From contig OX438743.1 of the NCBI GenBank assembly GCA_949316235.1, positions 34,999,242 through 35,063,241 on the forward strand: a stretch of 64,000 bases of DNA. The letters are read 5' to 3'. A program made the translations under genes and the position numbers. The stretch comes from Oegoconia quadripuncta. Lineage: Eukaryota; Arthropoda; Insecta; Lepidoptera; Autostichidae. The stretch's first letter is position 1; each line of letters begins with the position of its first letter. Shown piece after piece: positions 1-9,316 of this stretch. A model generated the notes under the pieces. It had not been told where the DNA came from, searched no databases, and saw only the letters and a program-made list of their open reading frames with translations.

Positions 1-246
1 CAAAGCAATAAATTACCAGTATTAACATCATAAAAATGTAAATTACATCAGTACATATTATAAAAGGACTGCTTATTTTAACTAACAAGTATTATCGCGG
101 GCGGCTGTTGTTGAACACGATTTAAAGTGTGATTATTAAATATCGTGAGGGGAAGCCCATGCCCTGTGGTCATTCCTGTGGTGGGACAACGTTAAGTTGG
201 AGCGATAAAACCTACACAATACATAATAAAGATCATATTAAAACAT
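1..246. other. Unassigned AT-rich sequence
   Basis: No coding potential, repeat family member or RNA gene was recognised here. The sequence is AT-rich and unremarkable. Confidence 0.5.
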
Positions 247-370
247 GCAATATAATACAAATACACTTTATTGCACAACAGAAAAGAAAATACTGTTTCT
301 GAAAAGTGTAAGGATAGAATGTACAATTTGGCAAAAAGCGTACTCTTCCAGGCAACCTTTGGGTATAAGG
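247..370 (-). mobile_element. 3' end of a CR1-like LINE (truncated)
   Basis: Read on the minus strand this ends in TGCAATAAAGTGTATTTG, a polyadenylation-signal-like LINE tail. The same block, including the CTTCCAGGCAACC segment, recurs at 32.3, 39.7, 54.0 and 55.6 kb. The 54.0 kb copy is continuous with a LINE C-terminal coding region, which identifies the family. Only about 120 bp of the 3' UTR remain. The open frame crossing it (245-502) is not conserved and is not a gene. Confidence 0.7.
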
Positions 371-716
371 ACAGTACATTTCAAAGAGGTATTAAATAGG
401 GATGCAAATGCAAACTACGTGAATAGATTTCATATCATTTACATACACATACATAGATCAATAGACAAATATACCTACTTAAACATAACATCTATAAAAT
501 AGCAATAAAATACAAACGTAAATATATAGATGTACTAAATAAATATTTATTGATATATAAAATAATAATAATAACCCATACTCTCGTGTGACAACCAAAT
601 TAGATTCAAAAACAATAATATTCAACGACTAGTGTTGCCGAAAATCATCTATAATATCGATATCACTGCTGTATTGTTGTGTATAGATAGTATTGCAGAT
701 ATTTAAGAAATAAACA
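371..716. other. Unassigned AT-rich sequence
   Basis: Simple AT-rich DNA. No feature could be supported. Confidence 0.5.
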
Positions 717-1021
717 AACCTGTTTCGTGTAGTGGTTAGAAACTCTGACCACTATACCAAAGGGTCGCGGGTTTTGAATCCCGCTAGAGGCATATGTTTG
801 TGTGATGAATACGGATCATCACACAAACATATGCCTCTAGCGGGATTCAAATAGCGGTATGAGTACCCGAGTTATGGATGTATTCAATAAGTATTTATTT
901 ACAAAAAAAATGTATTTATGTAGTATGTCAACCACCTGTAATCTTCAACACAAGCCTATAAGTGCTTAATGTGGAACTTGAATGGCATTGTGTGTATGTC
1001 CAAGGATATTTATTATTATAA
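717..1021 (+). mobile_element. tRNA-derived SINE (family SINE-1) with internal palindrome
   Basis: The 5' part has an A-box-like GTGTAGTGGTTAG and a B-box-like segment ending GAATCCCGC, as in a pol III promoter. The body carries the family landmarks: an ACTCGGGT-type segment, TATTTATTTACAAAA, CAACACAAGCC, and a GGATATTTATTATTATA tail. Other copies lie at 2.5, 20.2, 25.3, 27.7, 30.5 and 31.6 kb. Unlike all other copies, the stretch around the B box is repeated as its exact reverse complement (773-808 and 816-851). Confidence 0.85.
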
Positions 1022-1036
1022 ATAACCATTTCGTAC

Positions 1037-1110
1037 AGTTACACCAATCATCTAGTCCCAAACTAAGCAAAGCTTGTACTATGGATACTAGATATTTATA
1101 ATATAAAATA
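1037..1110 (-). mobile_element. SINE-2 fragment (3' part)
   Basis: Minus strand matches the 3' half of SINE-2 at 63.5 kb: GTTTCCATAGCACAAGC-type, GTTTGGGACTAGAT and ATTGGTGTAA segments occur in the same order. The tRNA-like head is absent. It directly follows the SINE-1 tail. Confidence 0.7.
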
Positions 1111-2470
1111 TATATAATGTAATAATAATAATGCTGTACTTCTTGAATAAATCATTTTTCTTTTCTAAATATTCTAGAAAATAACCCATGTCAAATCTTT
1201 AATTTGGATATATTAACAAACGTGTCATTGCATCCACTGTTTGCTTTACTTGGATGCCGATGCGTCCACAAAGATAAATCGGAATTTCATTCTTCAAGTA
1301 CAGATCGCGAACCCTAGAAGCAACTCAAGCGAATAGGTCTTACTTGCTGAGAAATTCTCCCACGTACGTAGTACTAAGTTTTGAAGTTCATCAAACGAGT
1401 TAGTAAGCTCTCAATTTAGTTCGGTTTAGATGTAATTCGAATCGCTTTTTTCGGTTACCGGTTAGTGGGTTAGCGCTTTCTATTCCGTATTTGTAGCAAT
1501 ATGTTATTACGTTTGCATTTTTGGTTTATATGAGCTGTGTAGACCTAGGTACATACCAAGAGAGGAAGGGGAAGTCCTAGGCATAATTACTTTGACTAAG
1601 TGAAAGAAAAGGTGCATGTCGTGTTGTGCCAAGAGGTCAAAACGAGGGCGGAAAGTAGAGAGACATGGTCGTTACTCCACCGACAAGAGCATAGCTCTTA
1701 AATTGAAGAAGTAGACCTACATAGAGTTAATGCTATAATCTAGTCTGACTCGGGTAGGATGCTTTATATCGGAATCAGTCTATTACCCTGCTTTTATACA
1801 TTCTTTCGGGAACTTAATTAAAAAAAAAATTGAAGATTTTTTTTTTCCCTCACGTATAAGAAGGGTTTCGTGATCAGGGTATCATCACCTTATTGTTCTA
1901 GTACCTACTAACATAAGCCCAACTCGATGGAATTGCATTGTTTCATTACAGAGATAATATGGCTATATGTCAGATAGAATTGTCATTCGTCTTATACACG
2001 TTTGCTAATTCAGCTCATTTGGAGACATGCAGGAAAGTGGGTCAAATTTAGTCTAAAGTAAAAAATAGGTCTAAAGATAATGTGAAACTATATTGTTTTG
2101 TAACTAGATACCTAATTTTGTAATACATATCTAATAATGTAATAATAATAAAGCAAGTTTTCTTGGCTAATAATACGTACTTGTTACTAAATAAATCAGT
2201 CGTTAAATACTGCGACGTAATGAAAAGTCGCAACAGAGCACGGAATACCGATATCAGTGCGATGCATTTGCGAGTAAATAATTAAATGGCCGTCTGGCTT
2301 TCGGAACGGTAATCTAATAAACCAACCACTCTAGCGGTGTGGGTGGTTCGAGAGTTTGCTTTTGATTCACGCCTTTTCGCAGTGAAAAAGTATCATACAT
2401 ACAGTTCAAGACAGTAGTAAATTGAGAGTTTATTATCACACATTATTGTGTGTTAGTTGTGTGTAATTGT
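1111..2470. other. Mostly unassigned; holds a 35-bp segment shared with 20.6 kb
   Basis: No gene seen. At 1677-1711 there is a 35-base segment (CACCGACAAGAGCATAGCTC core) identical to 20633-20667, with similar flanks including GAGGGCGGAAAG. It is probably part of the same Helitron-like family. The remainder is AT-rich and unrecognised; a homopolymer stretch lies near 1819-1848. Confidence 0.4.
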
Positions 2471-2749
2471 GACGACTATTTGGTGTAGTGGTTAGAAACT
2501 CTGACCACAATACCAAAAGGTTGCGAGTTCGAATCCCGCTAGGGGCATATGTTTGTGTGATGAATACGGACACGCGTTATGGATGTTTTCATTTATAAAA
2601 AGTATTTATGTACAAAACAAAAATATTTGTATAGTATATCAACCATCTGCTTATCCACAACACAAGCCTGGTTGCTTAGTGTGGAACTAGATGGCATTGT
2701 GTGTATGCCCAAGAATATTTAGTTATTTATTATTATTTATTTATTATTT
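2471..2749 (+). mobile_element. tRNA-derived SINE (SINE-1), near full length
   Basis: A box TGGTGTAGTGGTTAG and B box GAGTTCGAATCCC are intact, spaced as in a tRNA gene. Then come the CTAGGGGCATATG junction, the GTGTGATGAATACGG body, CCACAACACAAGCC, and an AT-rich tail of TATT/TTATT repeats. This is the best preserved sense copy in the window. It abuts a Helitron-like element inserted exactly at the end of its AT-rich tail. Confidence 0.9.
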
Positions 2750-2750
2750 A

Positions 2751-2974
2751 CTAGCTTTCCGCCCGCGGCTTCGCCTGCGTGGAATAATTTTACCGCGGAA
2801 ATTTATTTATCCCGCGGGAACTACTCACTTTATCGGAATTAAATCCTATATATGTGTTAATCCAGGGTATATTCTACCCATACACCAAATTTCATCCAAA
2901 TTCGTTCATCTGTTTCACCGTGGTTGAGCAACAAACAAACATCCAAACTTTCGCATTTATAATATTAGTTAGTT
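2751..2974 (-). mobile_element. Helitron-like non-autonomous element, family HelA
   Basis: On the minus strand the family reads from a TCTAACTAATATTATAAATG-type 5' end to a GCGGGCGGAAAGCTAG 3' end. Here the 3' end is intact (CTAG followed by T) and the 5' end has drifted. Internal landmarks are TTTGGATGAAATTTGG and TAGAATATACCCTGG. It has no coding capacity. TC...CTAG ends and insertion between A and T are typical of Helitrons; the assignment is inferred. Confidence 0.75.
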
Positions 2975-2975
2975 A

Positions 2976-3098
2976 AAAAACCGCACTCAAATCGGACCAC
3001 GCATTACTGAGATACAACGAGCAAACAGATGGAAACACACACACAACGCCGACAAATACATAACACTCGTCATTTTTCGTCGGGGGTTAAAAAATGTA
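2976..3098 (+). repeat. Interspersed repeat family H (AACGCC...TTTTTCGTCGGGGGTTA end)
   Basis: Contains CCGCACTCAAATCGGACCAC, GAGATACA, a short ACAC run, and the terminal CGTCATTTTTCGTCGGGGGT. The same order occurs at 14.1, 34.1 (minus), 48.9 (minus) and 63.8 kb. The family is frequent in lepidopteran DNA, but I cannot assign it to a class. Its upstream half (GCTAAATATCTTCGAAAC) is missing here. Confidence 0.7.
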
Positions 3099-3514
3099 AG
3101 CACATCGATGAGTAATCGATATAATAACACTAGCTATTATGTAGAGCTAGTTAAATCACTGGCAACGTAACTTATAGGACATGTTGTGGGACACAAAATA
3201 AATAATAGAAGATTTATTTAACGTCGAGAGGCGGATCGTGTCCCGGAACGTGTGATGTAAACATTTTTGACCACAAATACAGATACACTGAAACTTCACA
3301 ACGACGGTCGTAACACTAAGAATGTATAGCGCAAAGCTTCCGGAAATGTGAAGCATCTAGATCTGCTTATACTGGAAGTGTAATGGTCGTCGTGCCAACA
3401 TGTGAACGAGCAACCCTGTGAATTCAGAATTGATCCCTCATATACGAGTACATACCGTTATTTAGGTAGGTTAGGTAAATCCAACTTCGAAATCGAATCC
3501 AACTCAGCTGGGCA
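3099..3514. other. Unassigned sequence
   Basis: No feature supported. A short GGTAGGTTAGGT motif near 3464 is too short to call telomeric. Confidence 0.5.
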
Positions 3515-3952
3515 GCGTTTGGGAAGCTATGTAAATTCTTCGATCAGTGTTTGTTGCCAGTGATAACTGAACTGAAACGTGGTCGCTCACTATGGGCCTC
3601 ATAAGAAGGCTCAAAGGGCAATGGATAGAGCTATGTTCGGTGTCGCCCTGCGTGATCGAATCATAAATGAGGAAGTCCGCAAGAGAACCAAGATGACCGA
3701 TATAGGTAGCCGAAAAATTACCAAACTGGGAGTGGGAGGCGCACATTGCTCGTAGGATCGATAGCCGCTGGGGCGGAGAGGTTCTCGAGTGGCGACCACG
3801 CACCGGAATACCCAGCGTGGGCAGGCGATGGTACTGACGATGTGGTAAAGATCGCAGCAAGCCGCTGGAGGCGGGCAGTGCAGGACCGATCGTTGTGGAG
3901 ATCTTTGGGGGAAGCGTTTGTCTAGCAGTGGGCGTATTTCGGTTGATGATGA
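3515..3952 (+). pseudogene. RTE-type LINE, C-terminal end of ORF2 plus 3' end (decayed)
   Basis: Translated in shifting plus frames, it gives fragments typical of the C-terminus of RTE-clade polymerases: KLCKFFDQCLLPVITELKRG, then a region like ISKLKWQWAGHIARR, then DRSLWRSLGEAFV just before a stop. The element ends about 20 bp later in TTGATGATGAT, the usual RTE 3' tail. At least two in-frame stops and frameshifts break it. Open frames on the opposite strand (3504-3977) are antisense shadows of this relic. Confidence 0.8.
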
Positions 3953-4195
3953 TATTTAATACTCTCTTATCCTTCACACTTTTTGCAATATCTATTTGTC
4001 TTCCTCATCTATTTATTGTACGATAAGTCTTGTCAATTCACAAAAAACGTTACATCGTCATCGATCATCACCTTGAAGAGCCGTTCTTGTCGGCGAAGAA
4101 ATACTTCCACTTGCCTCTACACTCTAAAACGTTTATTTTAATGAAAGCGCATTACACTTTATCAAATCCAACAGCTGACCTGGGGTTCTATTACA
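3953..4195. other. Unassigned sequence
   Basis: AT-rich; nothing recognised. Confidence 0.4.
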
Positions 4196-4316
4196 TAACT
4201 TCATCGTTATCGTCATCGGGTTCGTTCTGACATGTGATTGGTTGGCTCATTGCTCACTCGGCAATTTGACTGTATCTCATTGGTCAATGTAATCGATGAC
4301 GATAACGATGAACTTA
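4196..4316. mobile_element. Short palindromic MITE-like element
   Basis: Arms 4196-4218 and 4294-4316 are inverted repeats of 23 bases with one mismatch (core TCATCGTTATCGTCATCG). They flank a 75-base centre that itself has weak symmetry (GATTGGTTGG versus CATTGGTCAATG). Total 121 bp. Target-site duplications were not resolved, so the class is open. Confidence 0.55.
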
Positions 4317-4328
4317 CATAATCTAAGG

Positions 4329-4372
4329 GCAGGTGTGATTGAGGTCAAGCACTAACCCGTTGTACATAAATA
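4329..4372 (+). mobile_element. SINE-3/LINE-type 3' tail fragment
   Basis: GGCAGGTGTGATTGAGGTCA matches the conserved 3' tail of SINE-3 copies (23.0 kb) and the LINE end at 26.1 kb, followed by an A/T-rich tail. Nothing upstream of the tail remains. Confidence 0.55.
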
Positions 4373-4498
4373 TATATAAAAATGTATATATAAAACATCT
4401 ATGACTCAGGAATAAATTTCCTTATTCAGCACATAAACAATTACTCCTAGCGGGATTCGAACCTGCATCTGTTGATTTCTTACACCAATCGGTCGTCC
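4373..4498 (-). mobile_element. SINE-2 copy, 5' (tRNA-like) part
   Basis: Minus strand shows GATTGGTGTAAGAAATC (A-box region) and a B-box region GGTTCGAATCCCGC, followed by the GAGTCATAGATGTTTTATAT body. The 3' half is absent. It differs from SINE-1 in its head (GATTGGTGTA). Confidence 0.7.
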
Positions 4499-4847
4499 TA
4501 TATAACACTGATAATTTATTTATTCATTTACATAGAATCAACAGCATTATTACAAATTCTTATACAGAAAACCAATACCAATTTATGCCAATTAAAGATT
4601 CTTATTATGTTTGCTGCTTGCTCGTTTGCCATAACTTAGGAGAGACTGGGCATGATTGGCTCTAGGGGCAGGATGACAAATCCTTTATACGATGGAATCA
4701 ACCATACTTACTTAAAATTGTGTAAGTCTTAGATAGACACAAGCAATTTTGAACATAACTATTTTTTATGACGATGTATTTGTGTTATTAGTCTTATGAA
4801 TTAAAGTAAGGTGGTGTCAGTTATTAATAACTATAATAGAGAGTTAA
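4499..4847. other. Unassigned AT-rich sequence
   Basis: No gene or repeat recognised. Confidence 0.4.
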
Positions 4848-5041
4848 ATCGATTGGTGTAGTGGATATTGACCTTGTCAGCAAAATCAACAGTTGCGTGT
4901 TCGAATTCTGCGAGGGGTAAATGTTTGTGTGATGAATACGAACATTTATTCCCGAGTCATGGTTGTTTATATAAATCTTTAAGTATTTTATCTTTAAGTA
5001 TAGATGATTGGTGTAAGTGTCCGAAATTTTATCTATTATTT
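4848..5041 (+). mobile_element. tRNA-derived SINE (SINE-2)
   Basis: Head GATTGGTGTAGTGGAT (A box) and GTGTTCGAATTCTGCG (degenerate B box) are followed by GTGTGATGAATACGAACAT, a CCCGAGTCATGG segment and the 3' landmark GATTGGTGTAAGTGTCC. Related copies lie at 44.3 and 63.5 kb. It shares the GTGTGATGAATACG segment with SINE-1, so the two families are relatives. An open frame of 77 codons inside is incidental. Confidence 0.8.
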
Positions 5042-6015
5042 AAATCAGTAAAGCTCATAACAATTTCACGTATACATTCATTTTATTTCATAAAATTATA
5101 ACCTTTATTTGTCGGCTTGCCATAGTCGGGTAAAAAAGGACTTGTACTAGTCTCTATATTAACTATTTCGATTTTGATAAAACTTACCCATTACTTGTTT
5201 ATTCAACATTTTGTATTCAATGCGGTCATTCGGGGTAAAATAGAATAAATGTTGAAGGATGTACACTTGCGAGCCTGCCAAAAGGCCATGTTTTTATAAA
5301 AAATACAAAATACAATATATGTTTGTTTATACAAAATACCATGTATTTATAAAATGAGTTAAAATTTGGGTATCGCTATAATGCAATGGTTTTACGCTAA
5401 TTTTTTGCAATATTAGTATTTTGGTTGTTATTAGGTATGGCTGCCTGGCACAACTTTTTCTTTTTTGGTCTAAAGTGTAACACAACTATTAGGGCCGGCT
5501 TATTATCAAAAACTGTTATTCGCCTATGTAAGAGGCATTCACATAACTTAAATTTAACAAGTCTTATAGTAAAATAGATCTTCAAAATTCAAAAAATAAT
5601 AGTCCATCATCCCCAGGTCTTTGTATTGTAATATATAAGTATATATATTGAGTGGAATAGTTATGTTTATTTTTCAGTGAAATTATGCCGAAGATGGATC
5701 CCCTCCGGAAATCAAAACTTGGTTCCCTAACAACTCGGAAATGTCGTCAAGTGCACGTCGTCCGACGGAAACTGATTTCTGATTTGGAAAGTTAAAACAC
5801 GGGTCAGTTCAATTTAAATTGATTTTGTAAATAGGTATTAGTACTATTGTGTTATATTACGAAACTAATTGTGGACAATCGCTTCTGTCAGGTAGACCAT
5901 TTGTAGGACTTAATTATTAGTCGATATTTATCGAGAAGTCGCGGACGGAACGCAAAGTAAACTGACATTTGAATTATGTAAAATACTATCAGTGTGGATG
6001 ATAACATACAGGCAA
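5042..6015. other. Unassigned AT-rich sequence
   Basis: Long AT-rich stretch with no convincing coding or repeat signal. A more GC-balanced patch near 5690-5780 has no recognised homology. Confidence 0.45.
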
Positions 6016-6077
6016 ACATAACGTCACGACCATGGGGTGGTCAGAAATATCCCAAACATTAGTGCTTGAACACTCCA
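6016..6077 (-). repeat. Repeat family E fragment
   Basis: Contains ACGTCACGACC, GGGGTGGTCAGA and TATCCCAAACATTAGTG, the terminal block of family E, seen in longer form at 10.7, 36.8 and 51.8 kb. Confidence 0.7.
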
Positions 6078-6911
6078 TTGGAACACTCCAATAACAGTTG
6101 AATGCATGAAATAACATAGTTGTAAACATCGGGTTACCTCGCATTTATAATAGGTATTAGTGCAATAAGTGAAGTGTGATTTGCGGGTATCCTAACAAAA
6201 AATAACGAACCAAACGACCTTTATTATAATTAGGTCAAAAAGCGGAGTTTGTGATTAGATAAATAATTTGTAAAATAATGCTGTACCGTCGTTACGACGA
6301 AGATATAGATAATGAAATAAACACCCGAAATCAGATATAGAAAAACCGAATAAAGGAAACAGGATTATTCTTACTGCGACAGATTACACGCAAAAGTCAA
6401 TTTACTTTCGAAGAGCACCGTAAGAGAGCACCGGTATTAGCAACAGGCGGATATCACCGTTTATTTGCACAAATAACTGAAGGTTTCGCGTCTTTGTAGA
6501 CGGATACGAGGTGTACGTATCTAAGTGCTTACGAGAGCAGTAACACAACTTTATACGATCGCCCGATACCTTCTCGGTATAGGTTCTTTACAATTCCTAC
6601 GTTATTTTGGTTGACAGGATGAGAGGAGGATGAGAATGTAAAAAAGATTCTGAATTATGAAGATTCTATTCACACACACAATTTTAGTCTTAAATTGTTT
6701 AGTAGTGTCTATGATAGACATACATTTAATTTGTAGTTGTGCAGTCATAAACAAACCTTTACAGTCCTGCATAATACAAATTCAATTTTCTCAGCAAACC
6801 ATCAATATTTTTTAGATAGTACTTTTTGCTTATTGTTAAACAGTAATGGATGTAACTGAATAAAAAATTATCGAAAAGTGTTCATGATATCAAGAGAAAA
6901 TTTAATTTATA
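6078..6911. other. Unassigned AT-rich sequence
   Basis: Nothing recognised. Includes poly-AT stretches and a small AGAGCACCG duplication near 6410-6435. Confidence 0.45.
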
Positions 6912-6990
6912 TTTTTTTTTATATAAGAGGGCGGCAAACGAGCATGCGGGTCACCTGATGGAAAGCAATCACCGCCGCCCATGGACACCA
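6912..6990 (-). mobile_element. Short conserved repeat (family G)
   Basis: GGGCGGCAAACGAGCATGCG through CCGCCGCCCATGGACACC is the exact reverse complement of 50531-50594 over about 60 bases, and each copy has an A/T run at the GGCGGCAAACGAGC end. This sequence is familiar as the A-tailed 3' end of a lepidopteran retroelement. Orientation is taken from the A tail, which puts this copy on the minus strand. Confidence 0.7.
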
Positions 6991-7304
6991 AAATATGATG
7001 CATATTATCTTTTATCACATATTTTTCAAAATAAAATTGCAAAGGCCATTTTATTCCACGTTTCGCTACATTTTAGCTTTTGCGATTCATTTACATTCAA
7101 TTGTGATACTTTAAAATATTTGTGTGAACGATGCCGCAGGTGAAAGCTAGTTATAAATAAATAGCATGCTTGATTAACACAGATTCTTGTTTCGCTAATT
7201 ATAGTTTACGAGAAACCGCTGTGACTGGAAGTTGGGTCAATTCCCAACAGGCTCACAGTAGTTAAGCTACTGTTTATCTATTAATGTAATGGCAGTTGGC
7301 TTTC
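6991..7304. other. Unassigned, with a possible HelA-type end
   Basis: A short GCCGCAGGTGAAAGCTAGTT at 7132-7151 resembles a decayed Helitron-like CTAG end. The rest is AT-rich and unrecognised. Confidence 0.3.
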
Positions 7305-7480
7305 GAGAACCCGTGGTAGTGTCCGGGGGACGGGGTATATTCGCGCCGCGGGGGGCGCTATCGATCGAGCCCGCGAGCCAACATCCCCATCCGAGACGGC
7401 TCAGATTCACTTTTACGCCACTTGGACGTCAATTACGGTAATTCTGATAAGGCCCAAGTGCCGGGCTGCCAACAGTCATT
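7305..7480. other. GC-rich patch of unknown origin
   Basis: This is the most GC-rich stretch in the window, with GTCCGGGGGACGGGG, CGCGCCGCGGGGGGCGC and GATCGAGCCCGCGAGCC. No open frame, rRNA or tRNA fold is supported. A similar start (ATGGC-GT-GGCTTTCG-GAAC) appears near 2286, which hints at a repeat family. Confidence 0.35.
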
Positions 7481-7816
7481 CGCTAATATATTAGTACGCG
7501 CAAAAACGATGATGACGCATCCACTTGTTTTGGGGTTGTATTTTTACGTTAGACACGAAAATATGTAGTCTACTTCGTGTATTTTTTCATGCGGATACCG
7601 GCGATATTTGGTAAACACTTTGTGCTTTTATTCGAACAACCTTTTCTGTCGCTTAGAGAATTCTGTGATATAAAAGTGTTTTTGTATAGAGTTATATTTT
7701 CGTCGTGATTTGCATGACAATACAAACTGCTGTTGATAAACAGGTGAACAATTTTAACGCAGCAGTTGTGGTAATATATAAATAAATTACATTTGGGTTG
7801 GTTTGGGTTTGTTCCA
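7481..7816. other. Unassigned sequence
   Basis: No feature. The 87-codon minus frame here has no recognisable motif and runs into the terminal repeat of the next element. Confidence 0.4.
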
Positions 7817-8156
7817 TCCAGTGGCGCCCTCATTGCTTAATTAAATTAAGATTTCTTTTTAAATACAGAATCAAAAACATCGCTCTGACCTGCACTCGTG
7901 AAGCCTAAAAGCTAATTATAAATAATACCTAAATAACTTTGATCGGGGTTATTTTCCAGAATTCATGATTATAAAAAAAGTGGCAGTTGCTATCAATGAT
8001 TCGAAATTCTCGAAAATAACCGTAATTAAAGCTATTTATGTATTTATTATTTATAATTAGCTTTTAGGTTTTTCGAGTGCAGGTCAGAGCGATTTTTTTT
8101 ATTGATTCTGTATTTAAAAAGAAATCTTAATTTATCCAAATGAGGGCGCCACTGGA
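7817..8156. mobile_element. MITE with long terminal inverted repeats
   Basis: The outer ends TCCAGTGGCGCCCTCAT (7817-7833) and its exact reverse complement (8140-8156) continue inward as imperfect inverted repeats of roughly 110-120 bases, sharing AAGATTTCTTTTTAAATACA, TCGCTCTGACCTGCACTCG and CCTAAAAGCTAATTATAAAT. The centre of about 100 bases is non-coding. Flanking duplications were not resolved, so superfamily is undecided. Confidence 0.8.
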
Positions 8157-8682
8157 CGAAATAGAGCCTCTTAATAGAAGAAATAACAACGGAAATATTG
8201 TAGACATAATATAATAAAGTGGTTAGAGTTGGTTAAGCGGAACAATAGAAGCTGTTCATTTGTTAGTCCCGATCCTTTTTTATTTATAAAAATAATAATA
8301 AAAAAAAAACACCAATCTTTTCAGCGAAAAGTACTCAAATTTTAAAGCATTTTTCAACCACTTGCTGATATCTGATTGAGCTGAAGTTTAGCATATTTAT
8401 GTAAGTTCAGTGACAATGCATTCTTATGGTACCATTGAGATGATCACATGATGAGCCCGGGATGTAGGAACTCCCTGATGGCAAATGGCAAGATAGTCGA
8501 ATTTGGGTTAGTTTTAATTTTGTTGCCACGAGTACTTTCCGTACTTAATGACGAGGATATGCAGATTAAGCCAGAAGATTAGACTTTATGTTACTCGTCT
8601 TTTCACTATAATAATATGTGACAATTGTGATTGAGCATTAAAAGCTTGTTTTTAAAATATAAGAGGACAGGACAAGACAACA
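8157..8682. other. Unassigned sequence
   Basis: No feature supported. Confidence 0.4.
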
Positions 8683-8790
8683 GAATAGAATAAAATTTTA
8701 TTGTCAAACTGTGTACATGAGATGTTATTCTTTTTTTTGACACAACAGCTTGTCCATTTCGGACGTACAATAATAGTTTTAAAAGCATTT
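8683..8790 (-). mobile_element. Probable LINE 3' end
   Basis: Minus strand ends in AATAAAATTCTATTCTGTT-like sequence (plus: AGAATAGAATAAAATTTTA). This is a repetitive tail of the kind LINEs leave, preceded by unrecognised 3' UTR. No coding part remains. Confidence 0.4.
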
Positions 8791-9118
8791 TTAATTCTAT
8801 TTAAGGATTTATCAACTCGAGGTATCCCGCGATCGTCGAGCTAGCGACCTTGGCCAACGCATCAGTATTGCTACTCAACGGGGTAATGCTGCTAGCATCC
8901 TGGGTACCCTCCTACATGATAGAATCTTGAACACATTTTCTACCTTGCTTAGTTTTCGGGGCTTAAAACGTGTTTTGGAGCCTTTGATTTCATTGGTTTT
9001 CCTATACTTTTCCATATTCTGATTTTTTGGTGTATGTTATAAGTAGTTTCTTTGTTTTATTATTATTAAAATAGAAGCATGGCTTTTTAAATTTCATTTA
9101 ATTACTTATGTGAATTTA
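8791..9118. other. Unassigned sequence
   Basis: A moderately GC-rich patch at 8820-8910 (TATCCCGCGATCGTCGAGC onward) has no recognised identity. Confidence 0.4.
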
Positions 9119-9316
9119 TCCGACTGCTCTTAAACGGTGAAGGAAAACATGGAGAGGAAACCTGCATGCCTGAGAAATAAATATTCAAAGTCATGTGAAG
9201 TCCCCAATGGCCCAATCAGCGTGGTGTACTATAATTATGGCCCATACTCCCTCATATACGAGGGAAAGCCTATATCCCTGCAGTGGGATGTTTACGGGCT
9301 GAGATGATGATTGGAA
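9119..9316 (+). mobile_element. SINE with RTE-like tail (family R), 3' part
   Basis: Begins CTTAAACGGTGAAGGAAAAC and runs through GTGAAGTCCCCAATGGCCCA to CTGCAGTGGGATGTTTACGG, then GATGATGAT-like sequence. The copy at 40.2-40.5 kb (opposite strand) adds the tRNA-like head missing here. The GATGAT tail resembles RTE LINE ends in this window. Confidence 0.75.

Noticed and set aside
2471..2550. Possible true tRNA gene
   Set aside because: The A and B boxes are good but the sequence recurs with a constant 3' body and AT tail in many copies and lacks a proper acceptor stem; it is a SINE head.
3462..3480. TTAGG-like telomere repeats
   Set aside because: Only two imperfect units; unlike 45929-45948 this is within chance.
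3504..3977. 157-codon minus-strand open frame
   Set aside because: It is antisense to the RTE C-terminal relic, whose plus-strand frames carry recognisable motifs; the open minus frame is a by-product.
7305..7480. rDNA fragment
   Set aside because: GC-rich like rDNA, but I could not match it to any conserved rRNA core sequence.
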